DNA from: a virus
Length of the DNA: 21,860 nt
Direction: 5' to 3' (one strand)
IMG/VR virus record: IMGVR_UViG_3300031785_000061
Span: 1-21,860 of that record
Shown here: positions 14,443 through 20,178 of the stretch, in pieces
How positions within the stretch are numbered: position 1 is the stretch's first letter
Layout: every line of letters starts with the position of its first letter
The notes under the pieces: model-generated
Database searches by the model: none
Seen by the model: only the letters and a program-made list of their open reading frames with translations
Told to the model about the DNA's origin: nothing
Made by a program: the position numbers and the translations under genes

Positions 14443-14701
14443 CTTTACCTTCTGGCATACCAAGACCACATTCTGCTTTTATAACTAGATGATGTATGCA
14501 ATCTATACATAGAGGATGATCTCTACTCATACATCTTGCATCAGCATACAAATATTCTGCCTCTATTAGTGCAGGTTCTAATTCTTTAGCTTTAAGAGGT
14601 AAATCAAGTTTACCTTTTTTTGTTTTAATTTTTACTCGCCATACTGTAGGCTCTTCTTCATATAGAACCATGCGACCAGCATGGTATCTAAGAGAAGCCA
14701 T
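14387..14701 (-). CDS. cysteine-rich, probably zinc-binding hypothetical protein (104 aa)
   Basis: The first half resembles a small beta domain (MVLYEEEPTVWRVKIKTKKGKLDLPL), followed by a helix EPALIEAEYLYADARC. The second half holds the likely metal site: C57, C65-I-D-C68-I-H-H71 and then ECGLGMPEG with C78 and a final WAKDCAYF with C95. The C-x2-C-x2-HH...C-x-L-x-MPE...C-x-YF pattern recurs in small phage hypotheticals I have seen near replication genes. Zinc binding is inferred from the spacing. It is the last gene of the minus-strand block and overlaps the convergent gene by 56 bases. Confidence 0.7.
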   Translation of the reverse strand: MASLRYHAGRMVLYEEEPTVWRVKIKTKKGKLDLPLKAKELEPALIEAEYLYADARCMSRDHPLCIDCIHHLVIKAECGLGMPEGKASGGVWAKDCAYFWEKKI

Positions 14702-14709
14702 TTGTATGT

Positions 14710-14877
14710 TTATGCCTCGTAGTCATCAGGTGGAGGACTTAACCAGTATCTTGTACCATTTATAACTCTAAATACATGATTACCGCAACATACTATTTGC
14801 CCTAAGTCTCTCTGCTGCTGCCTGTGCTTCTGATCGTGTCTCAAATGTTTTGCTGTAATAGACAACTTTTCCGTCAT
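14710..14877 (-). CDS. possible small ORF overlapping its upstream neighbour (55 aa)
   Basis: The distal part of this frame (HVFRVINGTRYWLSPPPDDYEA) looks like real protein and lies in the gap between its neighbours. The proximal part overlaps the 61-aa gene in the +1 frame for about 98 bases and has a His/Gln-rich run (RHDQKHRQQQ) typical of an out-of-frame shadow. The ATG at 14877 has AAGG eight bases upstream; open frame continues back to 14931. Either it starts at that ATG, or the distal part is the end of the 61-aa protein reached by a +1 shift or a sequence error near TTG CGG TAA (about 14780-14788). Confidence 0.4.
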   Translation of the reverse strand: MTEKLSITAKHLRHDQKHRQQQRDLGQIVCCGNHVFRVINGTRYWLSPPPDDYEA

Positions 14878-14965
14878 AAAACCAACCTTTGAATTTATAT
14901 GTAAGACCATAATATATTGGCTGGACTCCAAAATGACCCTTACAGGCTAAATGTGTGACATACAA
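14780..14965 (-). CDS. small hypothetical protein (61 aa)
   Basis: A 61-residue frame with a TTG start; no ATG or GTG is available before the core, and no Shine-Dalgarno is seen. The core YGLTYKFKGWFYDGKVVYYSK followed by TFETRSEAQAAAERLRAN has the form of a three-strand sheet plus helix, as in small AP2/integrase-arm-like or DUF modules that end in EAxxAAxxL. This suggests a DNA-binding or regulatory peptide but no family is assigned. The minus-strand neighbours are equally short genes. See the overlapping ORF at 14710 for a possible C-terminal extension. Confidence 0.55.
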   Translation of the reverse strand: MYVTHLACKGHFGVQPIYYGLTYKFKGWFYDGKVVYYSKTFETRSEAQAAAERLRANSMLR

Positions 14966-14981
14966 GATTTTTTTATGATTT

Positions 14982-15209
14982 TTATATCAATTCGTAACTA
15001 CAATCTTTCCATCTAGCCTTAATATATTTAATAGCTTTAGCTTGTGTCTCCGCATTTGTAGATATTTTCATTGGAGCAGTTCCTATTCCTATTCCTTTAA
15101 CAATAAATGTAAATTTTTTTGTTTTTTTATCTTTTGCTGGTCTAGTTACACCTTCCATGTCAGGTGTCATTGCCAATATTTCCTTATCTCTAAAATTCTC
15201 CGATTGCAT
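14982..15209 (-). CDS. small hypothetical protein (75 aa)
   Basis: A strong AGGAGG (plus-strand CCTCCT at 15219-15224) lies nine bases before the ATG at 15209. This decides the start over an internal ATG, although it places the start 20 bases inside the upstream gene. The product has a charged N-terminus and a core KKFTFIVKGIGIGTAPMKIST followed by a helix AETQAKAIKYIKARWKD. That strand-strand-helix form recalls small conserved cyanophage proteins of unknown function in the early region. No catalytic residues stand out. Confidence 0.65.
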   Translation of the reverse strand: MQSENFRDKEILAMTPDMEGVTRPAKDKKTKKFTFIVKGIGIGTAPMKISTNAETQAKAIKYIKARWKDCSYELI

Positions 15210-15477
15210 TTTCTGCTGCCTCCTGTTCTTTATCAGTAAAATCTCTAATTAACATTTTTTCAACTTTATTTACTTGGTAATTATGTTTAATAATAATAGT
15301 TCTAATATTTTCGTCTACCCAATCACTACGAAGACTTACAGTATGATTATCTGCATATTCAACAATATGATCGTAACCTCTAATATCAGAATCTAATTTT
15401 TTTGCTAACTCTTCTAATTTGTTTTCTCTTAGTTTTAAAAGCTTAAGTTCTGATTTTCGACTTTGTTTTGGTGTCAT
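15190..15477 (-). CDS. hypothetical helical protein (95 aa)
   Basis: The ATG overlaps the previous stop (ATGA at 15474-15477), giving translational coupling. The N-terminal third is a basic coiled-coil-like helix (KQSRKSELKLLKLRENKLEE), followed by an aromatic/acidic middle (DIRGYDHIVEYADNHTVSL) and another helix to the end. No signal peptide, membrane segment or known motif. It sits among small early genes and carries the Shine-Dalgarno of the next gene within its own last codons. Function unknown. Confidence 0.65.
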   Translation of the reverse strand: MTPKQSRKSELKLLKLRENKLEELAKKLDSDIRGYDHIVEYADNHTVSLRSDWVDENIRTIIIKHNYQVNKVEKMLIRDFTDKEQEAAENAIGEF

Positions 15478-15878
15478 GTTATCTTTTCTAATTCAGCAAT
15501 AGCTAAAGAACGTGCTTTGTTATGGATAGATCTAAACTCGTTCCTATCTATATATTCTAAGATAATTTGCGAAAAATGTTTATCATATATTGACCTAAAT
15601 AAAGCTTCATCGTGGTCTAAACTTATAAGTTGTGATAAAAACGCTTTGCATACCTGTTGTTTGCGTCTTACTTTTTGATGCCAATCTTTGTCATATCTTT
15701 CTTGTTTTTCCTGTTTAAATTTCTTAATATAATCATCCATATTTTTTATAGCCGTCATAAGCTCATCTTTTAACAACAAAACTTCTGGATTAGACAAAGA
15801 CCCGACATCATCAATCGTGACAACTTTATCAATCTGTTTACTGTTAAATGTTAAAGGCATAGATAAGGATAATTTCAT
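15474..15878 (-). CDS. hypothetical helical protein (134 aa)
   Basis: A mostly alpha-helical protein of 134 residues. After a short beta-like start (LSMPLTFNSKQIDKVVTIDD) it continues in long charged helices, with a Lys/Arg-rich stretch (FKQEKQERYDKDWHQKVRRK) that could bind nucleic acid. No domain is recognised. It is the first gene after the hairpin terminator at 15911-15968 on the minus strand, so it needs either read-through or its own promoter; only a poor TAAAAT lies just before its ATG. It is coupled by ATGA to the next gene. Confidence 0.65.
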   Translation of the reverse strand: MKLSLSMPLTFNSKQIDKVVTIDDVGSLSNPEVLLLKDELMTAIKNMDDYIKKFKQEKQERYDKDWHQKVRRKQQVCKAFLSQLISLDHDEALFRSIYDKHFSQIILEYIDRNEFRSIHNKARSLAIAELEKIT

Positions 15879-15910
15879 TCTATTTTAGCTTAATTTGACT
15901 TAAAATCTAC

Positions 15911-15968
15911 TAAAAATTAGGGGTCTTACATGAAGCGAAAAACTCACCAAAAAACTCTTCATAGCCCC
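15911..15968 (-). terminator. hairpin terminator after the recombination operon
   Basis: On the minus strand GGGG-CT-ATGAAG pairs with CTTCAT-GTAAGA-CCCC (plus-strand arms 15920-15935 and 15957-15968, with internal unpaired bases), followed by TAATTTTTA. Within the loop is a direct repeat of GAGTTTTT. The hairpin is imperfect but sits just past the stop of the SSB-like gene and ends in a T-run, so it probably reduces transcription into the downstream small genes. Confidence 0.5.
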
Positions 15969-15972
15969 ATAT

Positions 15973-16350
15973 TTAAAAAGGAAACTCCTCTTCTTTTTTG
16001 TCAGGTACTTTAGGGCTGCTTTTCCACTCAGGACTAGCATCAGCTTCTTCTATAGCCTTCATAGTCTTATAGTCAGGCTCTAGGTTAAGACCGATATACT
16101 TTTTACCTTGTTTACTTTCATTGAGGTAGCCTGTAGCTCTAATAGTAACTACACCTTCTCCATGAAAGTCGCTATGCTCTGGCTTTGCTTTTTGCACATA
16201 AGTACATAGCTTAATAATGTCGGCCTCTGTAATCTGCATAACTCCAGAATACTTAGGATAGTTTTTGTTAGGATCGTAGTTCTCCTTATAACGCTTTTTG
16301 TGGTCTTCTTCTGTTTGTGAGAAAACTGCAAGTGGTAATTTAAAGTCCAT
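15973..16350 (-). CDS. putative single-stranded DNA-binding protein (125 aa)
   Basis: The core GEGVVTIRATGYLNES followed by KKYIGLNLEPDY (about residues 64-94) reads as OB-fold-like strands, and the protein ends in a disordered charged tail closing with EEEFPF. An acidic tail ending in Pro-Phe is the hallmark of bacterial SSB proteins (DDDIPF), which use it to recruit repair and replication enzymes. Immediate linkage to RecT and RecE homologues supports an SSB role in recombination or replication. The rest of the sequence is not typical SSB, so the call rests on the tail, the strands and the neighbourhood. It is followed by a hairpin terminator. Confidence 0.6.
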   Translation of the reverse strand: MDFKLPLAVFSQTEEDHKKRYKENYDPNKNYPKYSGVMQITEADIIKLCTYVQKAKPEHSDFHGEGVVTIRATGYLNESKQGKKYIGLNLEPDYKTMKAIEEADASPEWKSSPKVPDKKEEEFPF

Positions 16351-16359
16351 AGATAAAAA

Positions 16360-16551
16360 TTAATTGGATTGACGTTTGGCTAATTCTAAATCCTCTATCT
16401 CAGCCAACTTATAGAGGATCTTTCCATTGATGGTGTAGAAAGAAGGCGGTTTGCCTTCTCTTCTCCATCTTTCAACAGAACCGATATGAACTCGCCATCT
16501 TTCAGCAAGCTCGCTAGGTGTTAAAAACTCTTGCTTAGAATCCGAAGTCAT
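16360..16551 (-). CDS. MerR/excisionase-type HTH DNA-binding protein (63 aa)
   Basis: A 63-residue winged-helix protein of the HTH_17/AlpA-Xis type: FLTPSELAERWRVHIGSVERWRREGKPPSF (about 9-38) is the helix-turn-helix with the usual W-R-V...V-x-R-W-x-R-E-G-x-x-P pattern, followed by the wing INGKILYKLAEIEDLE. AGGAGG at 16558-16563 lies six bases before the ATG, one of the strongest ribosome sites in the window and embedded in the end of the RecT gene. It may regulate the early operon or act as an excisionase-like factor; no integrase or attachment site is visible here, so regulation is the better guess. Confidence 0.85.
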   Translation of the reverse strand: MTSDSKQEFLTPSELAERWRVHIGSVERWRREGKPPSFYTINGKILYKLAEIEDLELAKRQSN

Positions 16552-17158
16552 CTGTAACCTCCTGTACTACCTCAACATTACCTGTGGTAACATCAATCGG
16601 CTGTATATCAACTACTTCCTCGCTAGTCTGCACACCTAATAAAAGATCAGGTATGTATTGCCTACCAAAAAAAGTAGCTGCTCTCGCTTTTAACATTATT
16701 TCTGGCATTGATTGATACTTAGGATTTTTTCTAGTCCAACCTTCTTTCTGTGCCATTTTCATTGTTACGGCTGTACCTTTTACTAACTTATTATCTTCAA
16801 GTCTTATGGCTTGGCATTGTACAGCTAAAGTATCATCTTTACCAGTAACAACATAGTCAAAGTTCTTAAATCTACCGCAGCCAAGTATGTTAGAGGTTAT
16901 AAATTGAGAACTCCATGTTGGCCTGCCATGTATAACATTTAAGTTTTGCATAACAGTCAAAGGACTAAGATTCATTCTCTTGCTCATCTCTAATGCGACA
17001 AGACAGTTAGATAATCCTTTTTGACCTTGATAGCTTGTTGGTACAAGATCAGATTCGCATAAGCTTTTAGCTTGTCTTTGAGCAAACTCAAAAGACTCGG
17101 TAGATTGATAGATAGAGGACTCGGCCTCTGGATTGGTTTTAGTAATTTCAGATGTCAT
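16535..17158 (-). CDS. recT: RecT-family single-strand annealing recombinase (207 aa)
   Basis: This is a phage annealing protein that pairs complementary single strands made by the adjacent exonuclease. Family features: FEFAQRQAKSLCESDLVPTSYQ at the start, NCLVALEMSKRMNLSPLTVMQNLNVIHGRPTWSSQFI (about 51-87), CGRF near 94, a KEGWTRKNPKYQSMPEIMLKARAATFFGR segment (about 138-166) and IPDLLLGVQTSEE. These are the hallmarks of RecT-like proteins of marine phages. The ATG at 17158 has GAGG nine bases upstream and is preferred to the ATG at 17173, which lacks one. The protein ends in EVTDDFGF, an acidic-Phe tip. Its end overlaps the HTH gene by 17 bases. Confidence 0.9.
   Translation of the reverse strand: MTSEITKTNPEAESSIYQSTESFEFAQRQAKSLCESDLVPTSYQGQKGLSNCLVALEMSKRMNLSPLTVMQNLNVIHGRPTWSSQFITSNILGCGRFKNFDYVVTGKDDTLAVQCQAIRLEDNKLVKGTAVTMKMAQKEGWTRKNPKYQSMPEIMLKARAATFFGRQYIPDLLLGVQTSEEVVDIQPIDVTTGNVEVVQEVTDDFGF
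16558..16563 (-). promoter_or_regulatory. strong internal Shine-Dalgarno for the HTH gene
   Basis: AGGAGG on the minus strand, inside the last codons of the RecT-like gene and six bases from the HTH gene's ATG. It implies high, independent translation of the HTH protein within the operon. Confidence 0.8.
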
Positions 17159-17279
17159 AGGTAATGTCCTCATAAGTGATGTCTACCCACTCATCACGAG
17201 TAAACACCCAAGTTTTTTCTGTTTCTGGGTCGTAAAAGACCATGCCCTCATAAGGGTCGTAAGGAAATTCTTTTCTCAT
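17148..17279 (-). CDS. 43-aa acidic ORF between RecE and RecT
   Basis: A short frame with ATG at 17279 (sharing a base with the RecE stop, TGATG) and TGA at 17148-17150. It reads MRKEFPYDPYEGMVFYDPET and then KTWVFTRDEWVDITYEDITYDI. It is strongly acidic and aromatic, with two YD-P turns and no membrane segment. It exactly bridges the RecE and RecT genes, overlapping RecT's ATG by 11 bases, so it is almost certainly translated in the operon. The charge pattern is compatible with a DNA-mimic or a partner of the recombinases, but that is speculation; no family is recognised. Confidence 0.7.
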   Translation of the reverse strand: MRKEFPYDPYEGMVFYDPETEKTWVFTRDEWVDITYEDITYDI

Positions 17280-18112
17280 CAGTAAAGTTGAATTTCCTCA
17301 TCAGATGACGTTTGATCTTTCTTCTTGGTCATCCAAGGAGGTAAGTCTATTGTTTCTATTTCGTTAGGAGTATAGTCTGGGTAAGAATCGTTTTCTTTAC
17401 ACCATAATATTTTGTCAATAGCTTCATCTACTTTTTTATTACCTTCTTCAATCATTTCTGTACTAGCACGATAAACTCCGACACAGAAAGGTGCTGTTTT
17501 TTCTATGGCAATAAATATAAAGTCATAAGAATCAAAGCCTAAATTCTGCAAAGTTCGTAAATAAAATGCAGCTTGGATATGGTAGCCAAATTGACCTATA
17601 GATTTTTGGAAACCTTTAGGACTTGCATCTTGTGTAGTCTTAAGATCAACAACTATGTTTTTATCGTGTGAAATCCAATCTGGCCTACATTTTGCCCTTA
17701 TTCCGCCTAAATCTTCACTAAAAAAGCTTAATTCTGTTAATCCTTCCATGTCGTAGATCATCTTAGCTGGACTTGCTAAGAAACTATGGTTCATGTGTAT
17801 AAGGTTTTCTTCCCACTCAGCAGCCAATATATTTAGATGACCATGCTCTTCCATCCATTGCTTACCTTCTTTAGTCCTACCATTAAATGCTTTAGGTTTG
17901 AAACAATATCTATTTTTAAACAATTCATTCTCTAAAAAGAATGTATGAACAGCAGTACCTTCTTCCATAGCTTTAGTAGGTACAGATTCAGCAGTCTTAT
18001 CGTGTAAATATTTTTTAGGGCTAGTTAATACTTTGCGAACAGAGGAAGAAGACTCGTACTTAATCTTAGCGTGATACTCTTCGTTAGACATTACAAGTGG
18101 TTTATAGATCAT
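17279..18112 (-). CDS. recE: RecE-like PD-(D/E)XK exonuclease (277 aa)
   Basis: This is a phage 5'-3' exonuclease of the RecE/exonuclease VIII C-terminal type, which resects double-strand ends to feed RecT. Visible motifs (numbering from the ATG) are the conserved histidine in GTAVH56, E-DLGGIRAKCRPDW with D145, VVDLKTT with D156 and K158, and the QxxxY pair in HIQAAFY (Q180, Y184). The N-terminal half, including SSVRKVLTSPKKYLHD, is the usual helical part. The ATG at 18112 has GGAG nine bases upstream; a TTG one codon earlier is less likely. It overlaps the upstream gene and is followed by a 43-aa ORF and RecT. Confidence 0.88.
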   Translation of the reverse strand: MIYKPLVMSNEEYHAKIKYESSSSVRKVLTSPKKYLHDKTAESVPTKAMEEGTAVHTFFLENELFKNRYCFKPKAFNGRTKEGKQWMEEHGHLNILAAEWEENLIHMNHSFLASPAKMIYDMEGLTELSFFSEDLGGIRAKCRPDWISHDKNIVVDLKTTQDASPKGFQKSIGQFGYHIQAAFYLRTLQNLGFDSYDFIFIAIEKTAPFCVGVYRASTEMIEEGNKKVDEAIDKILWCKENDSYPDYTPNEIETIDLPPWMTKKKDQTSSDEEIQLY

Positions 18113-18347
18113 CAAATTTTGCTCCCCACGCTAAAAATTTATCTAACTCACCACACTCAGAGATTTTTGTTAACAGGTTTTTGTGCATTAGATAAGTTAG
18201 TTTTTCTTGGCCGTAATACCACATACCTCGATCAACAGCGAAACAAAATGCTTCAAAATTATTAGTCCTTACATATAGCAATAATTTGTCTACAAACTCT
18301 GCACTTGTTTCTTTTTGCAGCTTGCTCCAGTTGCTAGGCTTTTCCAT
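18102..18347 (-). CDS. hypothetical protein heading the recombination operon (81 aa)
   Basis: The first gene of the leftward operon. It is 81 residues, mainly helical, rich in aromatic residues (NNFEAFCFAVDRGMWYYGQEKLTYLMHKNLL), with no signal, membrane helix or recognised motif. Its end overlaps the RecE gene by 11 bases. No Shine-Dalgarno precedes the ATG; the mRNA from the predicted promoter would have a leader of only about 20 bases. Being first in an early operon it could be a host-takeover or regulatory protein, but that is conjecture from position. Confidence 0.65.
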   Translation of the reverse strand: MEKPSNWSKLQKETSAEFVDKLLLYVRTNNFEAFCFAVDRGMWYYGQEKLTYLMHKNLLTKISECGELDKFLAWGAKFDDL

Positions 18348-18354
18348 AAATTAC

Positions 18355-18383
18355 TTGACACATATAACAACATATTATAGTAT
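18355..18383 (+). promoter_or_regulatory. rightward sigma70-type promoter for the helicase gene
   Basis: A perfect TTGACA (18355-18360) is 17 bases from TAGTAT (18378-18383, four of six). Transcription would start near 18390, about 15 bases before the helicase ATG, with no Shine-Dalgarno in the leader. It overlaps the leftward promoter. Confidence 0.7.
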
Positions 18384-18400
18384 AGAACAACAAATGTCAA
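18374..18400 (-). promoter_or_regulatory. leftward sigma70-type promoter for the recE/recT operon
   Basis: On the minus strand a perfect TTGACA (plus-strand TGTCAA, 18395-18400) and a perfect TATAAT (plus-strand ATTATA, 18374-18379) are 15 bases apart; TAATAT gives the ideal 17. Transcription would start near 18367, about 20 bases before the ATG at 18347. Its -10 overlaps that of the rightward promoter. Confidence 0.65.
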
Positions 18401-18404
18401 CCCT

Positions 18405-20093
18405 ATGCAACTAAGAGATTATCAAAATTCAGCAATCTCTAACGTAAGAAAGTCGTTTCAAGCAAAGTATAGATCTGTGCTGCTTACTCTTCCTACAGGT
18501 GCAGGCAAGACTGTTATCTTTTCTGAAATAACAAGACTTGCAGGGTTAAAGGGTGCAAATGTTCTTATTCTTGTACACCGAAAAGAATTAGTAGATCAGG
18601 CTGGCGATAAATTAACTAAGGCAGGTGTTAAATACGGAATAATTGCAGCAGGCCGTAAGGAATCTAAGAGTAATGTACAAGTTGCCTCTGTGCAAACTTT
18701 AATTAACAGACTTAATAATTCAAATCAATTTGACTTGATAATTATTGATGAAGCTCATCATGCAGTAGCTAATTCTTGGCGAAAGATATTTGACTTTTAT
18801 AAATCAGCAATAAAACTTGGTGTAACAGCTACACCTATGAGAATGACAGGTGCAGGGTTAGGCGAAATATTCGATAAACTTATAATTGGATCTACAATAC
18901 CAGAACTTGTAGAACAAAAATATTTAGCAGAACATGAAGTATATGCACCGCCAAATAAGCTAAATTTAGACAAAATAAGGACAATTAGGGGTGATTACAG
19001 TAAAAAAGAGGTAGAAGACGAGTTAGATAAGGTTGATATAGTTGGTGATGCAGTAGAGAATTATCGAAGACTTGGACAGAACAAGCCAGCTATAGCATTT
19101 TGCATATCAGTAAAGCATGGACAGTATGTAACTAATAAATTTAAACAGGCTGGATATACAGCAGAACTTATAACAGGTTCTATGAAGTCTGATGATAGAA
19201 AAACATTAATAGATAATTTTAAAGATGGAAAGGTACAGATATTAGTTTCTATAGATGTAGTTAGCGAGGGATTTGACGTTGAAGGTTGCTATGTTGCTAT
19301 TCTTCTCAGGCCGACACAATCAGAAGCTTTATATATACAACAGGTAGGCAGAGTTCTTAGACCAGAACCTAATAAAGTTGCAATAGTTTTAGATCATGTA
19401 GGTAATACAAAACGTCATGGATTTGTTGATGATGTTAGAGAGTTTGATCTCCACCAGAAAGCAAAAACAAAAAGAAAAGGAGAACTTGCACCAGCAGTAG
19501 AAACTTGCGAGCAATGTTTTGCAGTTTATAGACCACAACCAATATGCCCTGTTTGTGGTCATAAAAAAGAAGTAAGAAAAAGAGAAATTACATATGAGGA
19601 TGGAGAGTTAGTAAAGATGAAAAAACAATTAAAGCTAGATGAGGGAGATCCACTTATAGAAAAATCTACAGGTGCAAAATTATATTTTTATGCTTGGGAT
19701 GATGACCAGAGAAAAACAGGTTTTCAATTTTCATTAGGTCGAAAGAATCCAAAGGCTAAATGTTTTACCCCAGCACAATTTAAAGATTTTTGTAAAAGAG
19801 ACTTGTATGGTATTCATTCAAAACATACAGATTATGCAAAGAAAAAATTTACAGAACAATTTTTAAGTTTGGTTACTTTAGCCGAAGTAGAGATAGATGA
19901 TATTGCCGTTATTAGATCAGAGCAACAACGTAGAAAAAAAGAAGAAGAGTGGAGTTGTAAGACATTAAAAGATTGGTTAAAGCTTGCAAAGAAACGTGGG
20001 CATAATGCGTATTGGGCTAAGTTAAGATGGGAGATTGCTAAGAAGAGAAAACGCAAGGAAAGCTATGATGATGACGACTTATTTGGGTTCTGA
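18405..20093 (+). CDS. SF2 DNA helicase with zinc-binding insert (562 aa)
   Basis: An ATP-dependent DNA helicase/translocase of superfamily 2 (DEAH-type, ResIII/UvsW-like). In order: Q-motif-like LRDYQ (3-7), Walker A PTGAGKT (30-36), DEAH (115-118), TATP motif III (141-144), DVVSEGFD motif V (284-291), QQVGRVLRP motif VI (312-320). A four-cysteine knuckle follows (C368, C371, C381, C384), then a C-terminal domain of about 150 residues with a very basic end. The last residues are DDDDLFGF, an acidic-Phe tip like that of RecT and the SSB-like protein. The short leader lacks a Shine-Dalgarno. It probably acts in replication restart or recombination. Confidence 0.92.
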   Translation: MQLRDYQNSAISNVRKSFQAKYRSVLLTLPTGAGKTVIFSEITRLAGLKGANVLILVHRKELVDQAGDKLTKAGVKYGIIAAGRKESKSNVQVASVQTLINRLNNSNQFDLIIIDEAHHAVANSWRKIFDFYKSAIKLGVTATPMRMTGAGLGEIFDKLIIGSTIPELVEQKYLAEHEVYAPPNKLNLDKIRTIRGDYSKKEVEDELDKVDIVGDAVENYRRLGQNKPAIAFCISVKHGQYVTNKFKQAGYTAELITGSMKSDDRKTLIDNFKDGKVQILVSIDVVSEGFDVEGCYVAILLRPTQSEALYIQQVGRVLRPEPNKVAIVLDHVGNTKRHGFVDDVREFDLHQKAKTKRKGELAPAVETCEQCFAVYRPQPICPVCGHKKEVRKREITYEDGELVKMKKQLKLDEGDPLIEKSTGAKLYFYAWDDDQRKTGFQFSLGRKNPKAKCFTPAQFKDFCKRDLYGIHSKHTDYAKKKFTEQFLSLVTLAEVEIDDIAVIRSEQQRRKKEEEWSCKTLKDWLKLAKKRGHNAYWAKLRWEIAKKRKRKESYDDDDLFGF

Positions 20094-20127
20094 TGTCACA
20101 GGTCGGTAAACTAGACAGTTATAATTG

Positions 20128-20156
20128 TTGACATAGCTTAATTCTGTACATATAGT
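20128..20156 (+). promoter_or_regulatory. strong promoter for the ParB-like gene
   Basis: TTGACA (20128-20133), 17-base spacer, TATAGT (20151-20156), five of six to the -10 consensus. Transcription would start near 20163, after the upstream GTG/ATG codons at 20155 and 20158 but before the ATG at 20179, so it bears on the start of that gene. Confidence 0.75.
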
Positions 20157-20178
20157 GATGTTACAGATTCCAAAAGTG

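Noticed and set aside
15929-16012. 27-aa plus-strand frame beginning MKRKTHQKTLHS
   Set aside because: It coincides with the hairpin terminator and then runs antisense through the SSB-like gene end; no ribosome site.
16360-16551. Excisionase, implying a temperate phage
   Set aside because: The HTH type is shared by Xis and many plain regulators; no integrase, attachment repeat or repressor/integrase module is visible in the window, so lysogeny is not claimed.
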